Below, piece after piece: positions 1 to 12,235 of a DNA stretch of 64,000 nucleotides. Below the pieces are notes generated by a model. It was given only the letters and a program-made list of their open reading frames with translations. It did no database searches and had not been told where the DNA came from. The stretch is from NCBI GenBank assembly GCA_964016875.1, contig OZ024730.1:31101295-31165294 (forward strand), in the 5' to 3' direction. The position numbers and the translations under genes are program-made. Each line of letters begins with the position of its first letter. Position 1 is the first letter of the stretch. This DNA is from Fallopia convolvulus. Its lineage: Eukaryota > Streptophyta > Magnoliopsida > Caryophyllales > Polygonaceae.

Positions 1-930
1 TGGGCTAGAAAATTGATATCAAGTCCGTTCGAATTTCGTTGGATAGATAATTAAAAGATCTACAACTTTGTAGTTTATGTTAAATCCAGAATCCAACCGC
101 AAAGAGGCGAAAATTGCGATTTACGGAGAGGTGTTCAAGTCTTACGAGAATCTTATCTTTAGTTTTAATTCTATCTTTAAATAGATATTTTATTTATGCA
201 TATTTCGGCCATAGGACTTTGTTATATGGCTGAATTGTCTTGCTTTATTATTATTATTATCTTTTGAGTTGTTAGGTTTAGTTTTCTTATCTTATAAGTC
301 AGATAATTATTTATTTGATTTATTTAGATAAGGAAACTTAGATAGTTGTTTTAATATTATACTAGTATGTATTCTAGTACCTTGTACGGGTTTTTCTTAA
401 ATGAAGTATTAATAATAAAATATTTTCAAATATATTTATTAACCGAGAAAAACAATTATGTAAATACTTAAATATAAATTTTGTTATAATCTGCGTAAAA
501 AGATAAGGCAATTTCCCTATTAACATAAATATTCCAGAATTTGTACAATTAGAATAAAAAAAATATCCTAATGATCCTCCGGTCTATCATATCCAAAAAT
601 AAAAAATTGTTTAATAATGAGATTTTCTATCCTATATTCTAAAAACATGGATAAGAATTTATCATATCCAAAAATAAAAGATTATTTTTTTATAAAAAAA
701 AGGGTGGTGTGGTCCAATCTAAAAGTGACATGTGTCGTTTAATAATTTTTTTAACGGCCGATTGCTCCATGGATATCCTAGTTTATATTCTCTATTTAAA
801 CCAAGTTTTTTCAAGTTATTCTCGAGTCTTTGGTCCAAAATAACATTCTTGTTTTGTAATCTTCATAACTTTTGCAATACAATATAAGTATTTTATACTA
901 CCAATATATCTCTCCCCTCTTTGAAATGGG
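1..930. other. AT-rich intergenic stretch, no gene seen
   Basis: The stretch is strongly AT-rich with no open reading frame of note. I looked for LRR-coding exons that should precede the receptor kinase at 1309 and saw none. The first 60 bases resemble degraded retrotransposon-like sequence, but I cannot assign them. Confidence 0.6.
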
Positions 931-1024
931 CGATGTGGGATACCTAGCCTCTCACATTTTCCCAAACTACACTTCCCACATCGGAATTATGAGTAAATTC
1001 CTGCTGGTGAGAAGCCTATAAAAA
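931..1024 (+). promoter_or_regulatory. snRNA-type USE and TATA pair
   Basis: TCCCACATCG at 974-983 matches the plant snRNA upstream sequence element (RTCCCACATCG). A TATA box (TATAAAA) begins at 1017, leaving 33 bp between them, which is the spacing known for Pol II-type plant snRNA genes. An inverted copy, CGATGTGGGA, lies at 931-940. No U-snRNA sequence is recognisable downstream, so this may be a promoter remnant or part of a dispersed repeat. Confidence 0.35.
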
Positions 1025-1134
1025 CACACATCATGCATTTGTTTAGTTACTCTTGTAATGGCCCGTTGATTGAATTGGGCTTTTAATTTTTAAAGCCTGA
1101 TCTCTTTAAAGTATGCAAATGTTATTAGCTAAAC

Positions 1135-1275
1135 GAGTTAACTTGTGACCCGATCCGTAAAACCCGTAATCCGGATCACGGGTCTGGTCACGGGTTGAGT
1201 TTATAATTTTTACGGGTCATCGGGTTAGCCCGTAAATCGGGTTACGGGTCGGGTTGACCCGTTGAACAACCCTAT
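1135..1275. mobile_element. Truncated hAT-like CGGGT-rich element
   Basis: The stretch is dense in ACCCG/CGGGT words and ends in TTGAACAACCCTA, close to the TTGACA-x-CCCTA terminus of the two fuller hAT-type elements in this window (16491-17136 and 47397-48165). No matching left terminus or target duplication was found, so only a right-hand part seems to remain. It ends about 33 bp before the first recognisable receptor-kinase exon. Confidence 0.4.
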
Positions 1276-1308
1276 CTGAATCTATTCAATTGTTGGATTA
1301 TTTTCTAG

Positions 1309-2747
1309 GGCATCAATTCTGTGTTTGATGCTTGCCATTGTGATCTTACTCTTGATAGTGGTAATCGCCGTCTACAAAACAAAGAATGTTGATAAAACCA
1401 TCAAGCTTGTATTTTATTTTTGTGTTAACAAATTTGTTTCATTCAGAACGTAGTGATGCAAATTATTTAGTTCAAATTGTTCTTGTCTGTAGGTTTGCCA
1501 AAGCTTGTGATTCTTCAGATGGATATGGCAATCCATACTTACGAAGACATCATGAGACTCACAGAGAACTTAAATGAGAAGTACATCATAGGATATGGTG
1601 CGTCTAGTATTGTATACAAGTGTACCCTGAAGAACTCCCGACCAATTGCAATTAAGCAACTTTACAAACAATATCAAAATAATTCAAGAGAGTTCCAAAC
1701 AGAGCTGGAAACTATTGGCAGCATCAGACACCGAAACATTGTTAGTCTTCACGGCTACTGTCTGTCTACTAGTGGAAACCTCCTCTTCTATGATTACATG
1801 GAGAACGGTTCTTTGTGGGATTTGCTTCATGGTTAGTCTTATCAATATATCATCATTGTTTCTTTGTGTGCGTGTGCGTAAACATGTTATATAATGAATG
1901 AAGTTTGGTGTGTTTGGATTTTCATGATAGGTCCATCAAAGAAGGTGACACTTGATTGGGAATCATGGTTAAAGATTGCGATTGGAGCTGCTCATGGGCT
2001 TGCTTATCTTCACCATGATTGTAACCCTCAAATCATTCACAGAGATGTCAAGTCTTCAAACATCCTTCTTGATGAAAACTTTGAGGCTCACATCTCAGAT
2101 TTTGGGATTGCCAAGTCCATATCACCCTCCAAGTCTCATGCATCAACTTATGTTTTGGGAACAATTGGGTACATCGACCCAGAATATGCTCGAACGTCTA
2201 GAGTCACTGAGAAGTCAGATGTTTATAGCTTTGGCGTCGTCCTCTTGGAATTACTCACTGGGAGGAAAGCAGTAGACAATGAGGCTAACCTACATCATCT
2301 GGTAATATACTGATTCCGTTTGGTGATCTGATCTTTCTAACATGTGCCTGATATTGTTTGTAAGGTTTTAGAGATTTGTTGGTATGATTTTAGATACTGT
2401 CCAAGGTGGACAGCAACACTGTCATGGATGCCTTAGATCCAGAGATCTCAGTGACGTTCATGGATCTGAGCCACATAAAGAAGGCATTCCAGCTGGCGCT
2501 TTTGTGCACCAAGCTCCACCCGGCTGAGACGCCCACCATGGAGGAGGTGGCCAAGATACTCGTCTCCCTTCTGCCCGCATCGCCTCTCACCACCAAGTGC
2601 TTCTCCCCTCACAAGACTGTTGTTGACCTGTCTCAGTTCCTAGTCGACAAGGAAAATGACCACCAAATACAAGAGCGGGATGATGACTTATCTGATGTTC
2701 AGTGGCTTGTCAAGTTCAGTGAAGCTATTTCCAAGAGTAACCATTAA
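1309..2747 (+). CDS. ERL: ERECTA-family receptor kinase, transmembrane and kinase part only
   Basis: Encodes the membrane-spanning and cytosolic serine/threonine kinase portion of an ERECTA/ERL-type receptor, a family that perceives EPF/EPFL peptides in stomatal patterning and organ growth. Inferred exons are 1309-1408 (hydrophobic helix with ILLLIVVIAVYK), 1471-1831, 1931-2301 and 2394-2747, with matching phases. Visible kinase features are the Gly-rich loop IGYGASSIVYK, the lysine in IAIKQL, the HRD motif in IIHRDVKSSN, SDFGIAKS, and YIDPEYA with LGTIGY before it. The C-terminal tail ends in EAISKSNH, like ERL proteins. The roughly 20 LRR exons and signal peptide of the family (total near 970 residues) are absent upstream, so the locus is 5'-truncated. 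The kinase reading frame itself is unbroken. Whether it is expressed is unknown. ERL1/ERL2-type is the best fit. Confidence 0.85.
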
Positions 2748-3582
2748 ATTAAGGCTAAGGGTTCGCTTTGGATTTTCTTTAGAGACCAAAAAAATGACGA
2801 AACAAATATTTAGCTAGCTTGGTATATGATATGCTATATTTTGTGCAAAAACTAACCCTCTCGAGTAAAAGAAACTGTGTTTTTTGTGATGTGGATTTCC
2901 CATATGTATGCCTTTTTTGGTGGCAAAAGTCTACTTTTAGCTAAAGCTATTATGCACTTATGTGGGTGTTTTTTTTTTTGTTTTTTTTTTTTGTAGTTAG
3001 TGGTTTGTACATGCATGTGTGTTTTCTGCTTTCTCATTGCCCGAGTGAGGATCACAAATTGAACACGTGTTTTAGTCAAAAAAAACACAGCTATAGAAAA
3101 ACCCAAAATTGAATGATTCAAACCTGTGACTTTATATTGAAAATTGCCAAAATTCATTCACTTCTCAAAAACAACCCAAAAATTCATTCAACGTACCCAT
3201 ACCTAGACGCAACTGGTAGTTGTGTAACTGATATGAAGCCATTGGTGAGTAGAATGGAATGATGAACCGTTTAATGTGCGAATAAATGCTCTGTACATCA
3301 TACCTCTATACAAATACTTAGTTGTCGCTAGAAAAGAGTTTTATCTTATATGAACCTCTGCTTCTCTCTCCCTCACTCTGTTCTTGAATAAATACTAAAT
3401 ATTAATGAGGTGGCAAAAGACGGGCACTTTGAGGATTTTCCTTGTCATTGCCAGAATCCAGTGTGATTACGAGGATTGGGACAATCATTCGGTGAAACTC
3501 TGTTGTATCCAATGAAATCAAGGCCGTCTCATGATAATAAATGCCTTAAACCACTAAAACAGTGTTTTCAATGATCGAATTG
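2748..3582. other. Intergenic between two convergent genes
   Basis: This is the 3' flank of the receptor kinase and the 3' flank of the minus-strand TPX2-like gene. It is AT-rich with poly-T runs near 2970-2993. No gene or repeat recognised. Confidence 0.55.
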
Positions 3583-6500
3583 TCAGAATCCTACAAAAAA
3601 ATGTTTAATTACATTTAAATTTTCCAGTTGGCTAATGTTAAATAAACACCTCCTTTTTATATTGATAGGTGATGGCAACTTGCACAAATCATGGAAACTG
3701 AATTCAAACCAAGGGGAAAACATAGTACTGAAGAGAAAAGATTGTACCTGGTAAAAGTGGGGGGCCATTACTTGTGATTGTTGTTACTCCGCCACATTGA
3801 CTGTGCTTGACATTACACCTTGGTGATCTACTTGGACTCACATTCTACATAAGGTGATCACAAAGGATGAGAGCTAGGGTGATATTCATGATGGTGGTGT
3901 CCAAATAATGTCTTGCATGAGACAATACAATTCGACTTATTATCTCGTATAACTATTAGTGAGAGGATCAGTTATTTCAATTAAAAAACAAAAAACAGAA
4001 TACTTGTAAGTAACCATACCCCATTTGATGGTAAGGTGTGGGGAAGGTTCTCTTTCAAGTCCTTTAATCAAACGACCAAAACACAGAATTTTAGCAAACC
4101 ATGGAGGGAATTAAAAATGAACACTGCAAAACAAGCACACGAGAGTCCTAATCAACAAAATACCTCTTGAGTTTTGAGATGTTTGTCTGATGTGAGGGAC
4201 ATCTGAAGTTTAATAGAAAACACACAATATGAGCAAGGTTTGTGTGTGTAACCCACGAGTATGTCAGCTGAATCACAGGAAGCTAGAAATCTAGATTGAT
4301 GCAATAAGGCTAATAATCACCTTACTAAATAATTTTGTAGGCGGATTATGTGAACATTTTTTATCACCCGACAACTTTGACTCCTGCAAAAGAGAATCAA
4401 GTACTATCATAAAGAAATAGTCAAGATCCAGATATCATATGGGATCAGCAGTTTAATACCTTCCTATATGCAGGCTGAGATTTAAATCTGTAAACTTCAT
4501 CCATAGAAGAATGGCCAATCCCATCAGAATTCCCAATAGAAGAAATGTCAAGCTTTCGCAATTGTGGACTACACACAAAAAGTAAATACAGAAGTTGTTT
4601 AATCCTGGTGAGTTTACAGATCTTTGTATGCAGAAATTGCCGAATGTAAAAATAAGCAATTTAATAATAACCAAATCAAGATACCTACCTCAGAGGGCTT
4701 CGTTTGATAGAAAGATCATCCTGCATGGACATCACAACTACATCATCAATATCAAGTGTAAAGTATTCATGTTTGTTTCTGACACCAAATATAGTCTACT
4801 ACTAATGAAACATGTAATAAAACATCTGGCATATAAACTCCATAATATTGAACATTAAGCTCCGCCTAACGAAAATGCAACGGTTGAATAACCTACATTA
4901 TCATATGAGTTGAACATAGCTCGCTCCGCAGTTCTCAAATGGAACTCCTGAGAATAGTATCAAATTGGATTTCAGAAAGCTACACACTTTTTATGATCCA
5001 GTCTTAAAATAAAATTATAACCGATTTAGGGAAGAACAAAAAAATTGAAGTTACTCGAAACTCAGGCAGGCACGATATGCTCTTCTTTGGTTGTGCCAAC
5101 AAAGGACCTTCAAAAATCTGTTATTAATGGAAATATTGAAATAAAACACGGAATATATGAGTACAAGTATTTAGACAGAGGCCTTCAAGTAGCAAACCAG
5201 CAAACAAGACTACAAAGGGCAGAGCTTTGAAGGAGTATTGCTTCGATATCTTGGTGTCATCTTGACACACAGCTTTCACAGACCTGAAAATCATTTGGAG
5301 AAAGGATGCAAGTTATTCCGTGAATTAAAAAACTATCTTGTGCCTTTCTTATGCAACTTGTGAATTCTAAACAAAATTCACCTAAATCTCCGAGCCCTAC
5401 AATTTGTTTTCAGGATTGGCCCTTTTGGAACTGTAACTTTAGGTTTTAAGGGCGCAAAACCCGAATTGCTTAAAATAACCTGTAGAATCAGCTAAACCAA
5501 TGTCACATAATCAAACTCTAGTACTCTCTTTGCAGTGCTTATGTTGTTCCTATGTATGTCTAAATTATCTCCACCTGAAAATTTTACCTTTCCAGAAGAC
5601 TTGTGTGCATAAGAACTTTGATGACTCAATTGAGAAGCCTGCATTAACATCATAAGAATTAAGTAGATATAATTTATTCAATAATATAGAGCAAGATAAT
5701 TTCTGTCTGTAGTATGTACAAAATAGCAACACAATGAAATATATGTTGCAAATGAGACCAAAAAGATATGATATCCAAGAGAAAGCAACTAACCTTGTTT
5801 TAGTATATAAGAAAGAACTATCTGCTTATAAACATGATCATATTTACTCTCCCTACTCAACTGATAAGGAGTCTAATCAAAATGTGCAAGAGCATAAGCA
5901 AGCAACAATGTACCAATATAAAATGCTTCCCAAATGCTTGTCTGTCATTTTAGAGTTAATAGGTAATGATTTATTGGTGAATTGCAAGGTTTATTATTAA
6001 AATTTGCACATATTGACTCTTTCTACCGAATTATCTTTATTCATTGGCTACAGATGAGTTGAGTAGTAAATAAATTGTGAAATTTAGGAAAAGTTTATTA
6101 TGTTTTGATTAATGAATTTCTTAATAGCTGGACGAAAGACTAAAACGAGAATGTGTAATGAATAGAGGGAGTACTGGGGATTAAGACCTTTTTTAAGTAA
6201 CCATTCTCCAGCTTCTGTCTTTTTGTAGCGATGGCGTCTACAAAATTATTTAGTGTACTTGCAGGATTCTGTGTTCTGACATGTAGAACATAAATGAAAT
6301 TTTTCAAAAGAGGAGTAAAAAAAGGACAAGAAAACAAGAAATGCTACTCTATAGGAATCATACTACATCCATTCATGAGTATAACAATGAGATTAGAATC
6401 TACGCTACAACACACAGACACACACACACACAAAAAAAAAAAAAGGGCTAGCAGAGTGAAACCTTTTAAACAGGTATAACATCTGCCCCCATACCCTCGA

Positions 6501-8122
6501 AATATGGCATTTCCAATTACATATACAAGAAAAATAGAAGTGAAACTTTCTTCACACTGTATACTTGTATTGAAATGAATACCTTCCAAAAGATTTGGCT
6601 GAGGGTGCTCCTAGTTGATTCAGCTTGGCCAGGTGACTTGTAGTGGGCTTCAATAAAGTTGAGCTCTTTGGAAAATATGGTCTCCATTGGGACTTAGGTG
6701 TTGACTTTTGTGATCCATTACCTATAATTAAAGATTTAGAAAAATGAATAAGACTGTAGAAAAAGAGCCATCTCAAGAGATAATACATAGATAAAATACA
6801 ACAGCAATTTGAATACAACAGCAATTTGAATACAACTACATCCATTCATGAGTATAACAATGAGATTAGAATGGGACTTAGGGTTGAATAAGTTTTTAGT
6901 CGCTTTTGGTGTCAAACATACCCTTAGGGGTGTCTTCAGAGCCCAACCTAACATCAGTATCATGGTTGTTAGAACACTCCTCTTGATGATCCATTGATTT
7001 GCAAGTCGAAGATTCTCCATAGACAAGTTCATTAGTTTTCCATTTTGACTTGATGATGAGAGCTTGAGTCAATCATATGACAAGAGAACAGATAACAGAG
7101 ACTTCGGTCAGCAACCCGAAAGATGGGAATTCAAATAGAAAGTAATAGAGTAAAATCTGGTAAGGCTTCAATGCTCAAAGTTGATTGCACATCTTAACAC
7201 ACAGAAACACAAAAGCAAACACAAGTGCATTAGTTGACACCCAAATTATTCGCGACATGAGCTACTTTTTCGGGCCCGGACATACTAGACATTTATCGTT
7301 CCCATCGTAGCATAACAATCATCATAATGGAAGTTTATTGTAAAATCTAATGATTTAATCCACAATGAAAGAAATGTTTTTCCTTACTTTTTCAGAAATG
7401 CACTCTTCTGATTGGCGGATCCGACGCTCCATCAGATAGCTCTGTAATCAGCCGGACCTACCTTCTATTGTGACAAAATGTTGTTCCAAATGGTCTATGA
7501 ATTATGTAAACTTATTTACTTTTCTTTCAATAAACACTAATCAGACATTATATTTTATGCATACAAAAATATTGGAAGACGCCAAGAACTCTATTGTCCA
7601 AATAAATTTGGAGAAGCACGGTCCAAAAAAGTTGAAAACTTGTCCTTTTTGTAACGCTCCCATTTCCTTTTTGCAAAAAGAAGAGACCCAATTTTAATTT
7701 CCTTGCTCAATCGTGGAGACGATCAACCCAAAAAAAAAACACTTTTTTATGAAAAACCTTGTATATAACAACTTCTCACGTAAAAATGGAATTTCAGAAA
7801 AATCCAACATTTTTAAATCCTACAACCAGAAAATAAAAGTAAACAAAAAATCCTGAGGATTTTAATTTGCATGCCAAGGAAATTAATAGAGAAAAGGCGA
7901 AGAGAAAGAATCAGGAAGAGAAAGCAACGAATGGAGGATCCTTACGAGAAGGAGAATAAGTGCTGGCGAAGAGGAACCAGCGCTCGGCGTCAGCGGCCTG
8001 CGACGGCGACTCAAGCGTGGTGAAATCGAAGAATTTGGGGCATCGAACTCGTAATCCAAATCAAGGTCTCTAATGGCATCCTCCCTATGAAGCCAGAGTT
8101 TCGAAGAAGAAGAAGGTTCCAC
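3583..8122 (-). CDS. TPX2-family (TPXL2/TPXL3-like) spindle protein, first exon damaged
   Basis: A minus-strand gene read by splice phase. Exons are about 8122-7946, possibly 7457-7385, 7055-6922, 6721-6583, 6275-6188, 5638-5588, 5479-5382, 5283-5214, 5117-5055, 4947-4897, 4720-4689, 4568-4460, 4383-4321, 4202-4164 and 3844-3748, with the stop near 3583. Family signatures are DLDYEFDAP followed by FFDFTTLESPS (N-terminal Aurora-binding region), TLLKPTTSHLAKLNQ, AIATKRQKLENGYLKK, VTVPKGPILKTNCRARRF, YSFKALPF and EFHLRTAERA (TPX2 importin-type core). TPX2 proteins activate Aurora kinase and nucleate spindle microtubules. The C-terminal TPX2 repeat is not seen, as in TPXL2/3. Defects: exon 1 needs a +1 base between DAP and FFDF (a run of four C where five keep frame), the apparent start codon is GTG, and the second exon hits a TGA in the expected frame. 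It could be a pseudogene or a sequence error; later exons are clean. Confidence 0.7.
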
Positions 8123-8486
8123 GGGAGGACACCACCAGAGAGATAAGGGGGCGCCTAAAAGATACTTGCGGAATCCCCTGGTGGCAAGCGAGGCAGAGCG
8201 GTCGCCAGGAAAGGGGGAAGAAACAGAAGAGGGAGATGGAGAAAGGGCGAGAGAATTGAGGGCGAGATGCGTTTTGGATTTGGACCAACTTGTATATATA
8301 TCATATCGAGGGGGGTGGTGGGGGAGGGCGAGCGTAACCCAGAGAAGTGTGGAATTTAAAATGTGGGCCCGGTATAAAAAAAATTAAGTTTTCGGAAATT
8401 TCGCCGGGTGACGGGTAGGCAGCTAACTAGCACTTATAAAGGGAATTCACGCCGACCAACAATGTTCAATTTTCCACCGTAGGAGA
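8123..8486. promoter_or_regulatory. Shared upstream region of divergent genes
   Basis: About 360 bp separate the TPX2-like start (minus) from the xylosidase start (plus). A TATA-like TTATAAAGG at about 8434-8442 lies some 45 bp before the xylosidase ATG. A TATATATAT run at about 8291-8299 could serve the minus-strand gene. The left part may be TPX2-like 5' leader. Confidence 0.45.
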
Positions 8487-11400
8487 ATGAACCCAGCAGC
8501 AGGCACAAGTATGGGCATCGTCGTCTTTCTGGTACTCGTTCCCCAACTCGTCCTGTCCGAGTCAACTCAGCCACTGTTCGGATGCGACCCGCCGGCGAAC
8601 TCACTCCCATTTTGCAACCGAAACCTGCCGATCCCGGAGCGCGCGCATGACCTGGTCTCCCGGCTTGGTCTGGACGAGAAGATCGCTCAGCTCTCCAACT
8701 CGGCGCCGCCGATTCCGCGGCTCGGCGTGCCGGCTTACGAGTGGTGGTCCGAGTCGCTCCACGGCGTCTCCCGCCACGGGAGAGGATTCCGTTTCAATGC
8801 GACTTTCGACTTCAACGGCACCGTGCACTACGGCGACGAAACGATTCGTTTCGCTACCATGTTCCCTCAGGTCATCCTCTCCGCCGCGTCGTTTGATTCC
8901 CACCTTTGGTTTCGCATTGCGCAGGTGCGCCCACCCCCTAATTTCTCCTTGCTATAATACCTAAAAAAAAGTGACTTATTGCTTATTACCAACATTATTT
9001 GGGCTAAGTAATTAAAGTGGGTCAATCTACATGCTTTATTGGGCTATACAATAAATTGTAGTTGTAGGTACTTGTGAGGCTTTGTTCCCCTTACTTCAAA
9101 TTTGTTTAAATTAGTGTTTGGTGAAACACAACAAATAGATGCTTGAGCCTTGAGGTGGAAATCTTTTACAAGTTTTGAGAATATATTTTTAGTATTCATG
9201 ATCATTTATGTTAATTCATACCTTTATGGTAATGTTAAAAGGCAGTACATCTCTTAAAAACCTTATAACTTTAAACACATGTTAAGAGCCTATTTGGGTT
9301 ACACTCTATAATGCATTGTTTTATATTACAATCCAAAATTTTATTATATTCTATATTATAATGCCAAATTTTAGATAATAATGCATTATTGAGTAGAATC
9401 CAAACAGAGCCTAAAAGGTTTCGAACACAAAACTAAATATGTACTTGACAACCTACGCTAATCCCAAAACCTCCTCCTTTTTAATAAAGTTGTTTAGGCA
9501 AACGGAACCTAAGTTTAGCACGTCAAATTGCCACATTACAAGTTTGAAGGATGTCCCCAACCCTGTCTGATGTATAGTTGACCCGAATCTAAAAACTATG
9601 TATGCCACTCTTGAGCTAAACACTCAAAGAGTTTCTTGGAAAAAAAACTCAATAGAAGCAACGACACATGATCTTATAATCTCTGTATGAATCCATTATC
9701 CATGTGTGATAAATTGAAGGCAATTGCAACAGAAGCAAGGGCGATGTTCAACGCAGCGCAGGGAAAAGGGATGACGCTGTGGGCTCCCAACATAAACATA
9801 TTTCGAGACCCGAGGTGGGGGAGGGGGCAAGAGACTCCGGGGGAAGATCCCCTGGTGGGGTCCACATACGCCGTCTCCTACGTCAGAGGCCTCCAAGGTC
9901 ACACTTTCAACGGCACCGCCATTAACCACCCTTACCTCCAAGCCTCTGCCTGTTGCAAGCACTTTACTGCTCATGACCTTGATAACTGGCACGCAGTCAC
10001 CCGCTACTCGTTCGACGCTAATGTCACCAAGCAGGATCTGGCCGATACGTTTCAGCCCCCATTTCAGAGTTGTGTGCAAGACGGGCAAGCAAGTTCAATA
10101 ATGTGTGCTTATAATCGTGTCAATGGCGTCCCTACCTGTGCGAACCGGGATCTCCTGACTAATGTAGCCAGGGACCAATGGAGTTATAATGGGTACTGAT
10201 TACTGAATCCTTCCATCCAACAACACATTGAACCTTTCTTTTTTATGTCAATCCGAAGACTAGGATTTTTTTGTTGTTGTTTATAGGTACATCACGTCGG
10301 ATTGTAATGCGGTTTCGATAATCCATGAATATCAAGGGTATGCCGCTACACCAGAAGCTGCAGTTGCTGATGTCCTCAATGCAGGTGCCTCACTATACTT
10401 CCTTTAATTTGTGAATCTGGCATTTCTATTTCACATAACTCACTCATTTGTCAAACAACAGGCATGGACGTGGAGTGCGGTTCCTACACACAGACACATG
10501 CCAAATCCGCCATTGAACAGAACAAAGTAACAGAGAAACAAATAGACCAAGCCCTTCGAAACCTTTTCTCACTCAGGATGAGACTCGGCCTGTTTGACCG
10601 CAAAACAAGCAACAAGCTGTTCGGGCTCATGGGGCTGAAACAAGTCTGCTCTAAACAACACCAAGACCTCGCTCTTGAAGCGGCAAGAAACGGGATCGTG
10701 CTCTTGAAGAACTCTCGTGCTCTCCTTCCGCTCTCAAATTCAACCACTAATTCACTCGGTGTCATCGGTCCAAATGCCAACTCTCTTGATGTGCTTCTCG
10801 GTAACTACGAAGGCTTCTCTTGCAAATCCGTAACACCGCTCGAAGGGCTACGCAGCTACGTTTCTAACGTTAGTTATCAGCCGGGCTGCAACATGGTCGC
10901 TTGCTCGATTGTTTCTACCGAGGAGGCTGTGAAGGTGGCTAAGGAAGTGGATTACGTGGTTTTGGTAATGGGGTTGGATCAAACGCAGGAGAAGGAGAAG
11001 ATGGATAGAGAAAATCTCATCTTGCCGGGAGAGCAAGAGACTCTTATAACCAGCATTGCTGATGCGGCGAAGAACCCGGTTGTATTAGTCCTCTTATGCG
11101 GCGGTCCAGTCGACGTGTCTTTTGCTAAGGAGAATGACAAGATTGGAAGCATATTGTGGGCAGGTTATCCTGGTCAGGCTGGGGGAACTGCCATAGCAGA
11201 GGTCATATTTGGAGACCATAATCCTGGTAAGTTTTCAAAAGCATAGAAATGAATTGTTCTATATTCCATTTTTTAAAATAAATGTAATTGTATAAAGTTT
11301 TGAGAGGTTATAATCTTGGCCAATGTACTAGGTGGAAGGTTGCCGGTGACGTGGTACCCTGAGGAGTTTGTCCGGGTACCCATGACGGATATGAGGATGA

Positions 11401-11918
11401 GACCCGATAAAGCCTCGGGTTATCCGGGTCGCACCTACCGGTTCTACCAAGGCAAGAAGGTTTTTGAATTCGGTTATGGTCTCAGCTACTCAAATTATTC
11501 ATATATGTTCTCTTCAGTCAGTCCAGAGGAGATCCAATTGGGTCAACTCTTGACCCAGGATAGTACGCAACCAAACTCTAATGGCTATGTGAACGTCTCA
11601 AAGTTGGGATCCCATTTATGTGAGATAATGAAGATGATAGTTGTAATAGAAGCTCGAAACATGGACGAGATGGATGGTGAGCATCCTGTGTTGCTCTTCT
11701 TGAGGCCATCCAAGCAAACAGAAGGTGGTCCTTTGAAGAAGTTGATTGGATTTCAGCGAGTGAAGCTGAAAGGAGGAGCTAAGGTGAGGATTGAGTTTGT
11801 ATTGAACGCCTGTGATCATTTCAGTAGAGCCAATGAAGATGGATTGAAGGTGATCGAAGAGGGTGTGCATTATTTGGTTTTAGGAGAAGTAGAACAACCT
11901 ATTACCATTAGAGTTTGA
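8487..11918 (+). CDS. BXL: Beta-D-xylosidase/alpha-L-arabinofuranosidase, GH3
   Basis: Secreted cell-wall glycosidase that removes xylose and arabinose from xylan and arabinan side chains. Five exons: 8487-8924, 9720-10192, 10287-10384, 10462-11226 and 11332-11918, summing to 2361 bases (786 residues), normal for plant BXL proteins. A signal peptide covers about residues 1-25. The GH3 N-terminal domain shows FRDPRWGRGQETPGEDP, the Lys-His pair in ACCKHFTAHD, and the nucleophile aspartate in YITSDCNAV (third exon). The GH3 C-terminal domain contains VMGLDQTQEKEKMDRE and LWAGYPGQAGGTA. A fibronectin III-like tail follows EFGYGLSYSNYSY. All junctions keep phase; the first intron (about 795 bp) holds a small MITE. 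Closest to the BXL6/BXL7 type by eye, but the exact paralogue is not certain. Confidence 0.93.
9284..9413. mobile_element. Tourist/Stowaway-like MITE in xylosidase intron 1
   Basis: The termini are inverted: the left reads GAGCCTATTTGGG and the right CCAAACAGAGCC, with AATGCATT just inside both ends. The core is AT-rich and about 130 bp long. A TTAA/TAAAA-like border suggests a PIF/Harbinger-type TTA duplication, but it is not exact. It sits wholly inside the intron. Confidence 0.5.
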
Positions 11919-12235
11919 TGCATACCAACTCTCAATGCTAGGAAAATTTCTTGCTTGTACTAACTTCAGGCCAGGGATAATGTGCATCTGAATGAAGGGA
12001 TTCCCATTATAATTCTTTATTTGCTAAGACGAAAATTTTCATTATGTAGAAGAGGAAAAATAATGTTATGTTAATGGGGAAAATGCAACAACAAGAAAGG
12101 CAGGACTAACTAATGGAAGAAAAGCTTAAAAATTATATAAATATGCTAATCCTTGCAGAACAGAATCAGATGAATCAGATGCCTCTTTGAGTTACCGGAA
12201 GATCTTTTGCATTGATTGGCCAATGGTCGGTCATC
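11919..12235. other. Convergent 3' intergenic gap
   Basis: Only about 317 bp separate the xylosidase stop from the CLPT-like stop, the two genes facing each other. It must hold both polyadenylation regions. No clear signal beyond AT-rich stretches. Confidence 0.6.

Noticed and set aside
1477..1894. Short receptor-kinase frames as independent ORFs
   Set aside because: They are parts of one spliced kinase gene.
6363..6871. About 37-bp direct repeat (CATCCATTCATGAGTATAAC) as a mobile element
   Set aside because: Two copies within introns/exons of one gene with no termini or target duplication; more likely a local duplication.
6140..7032. Minus-strand frames as separate small genes
   Set aside because: They are exons plus intron read-through of the TPX2-like gene; the splice phases join them.
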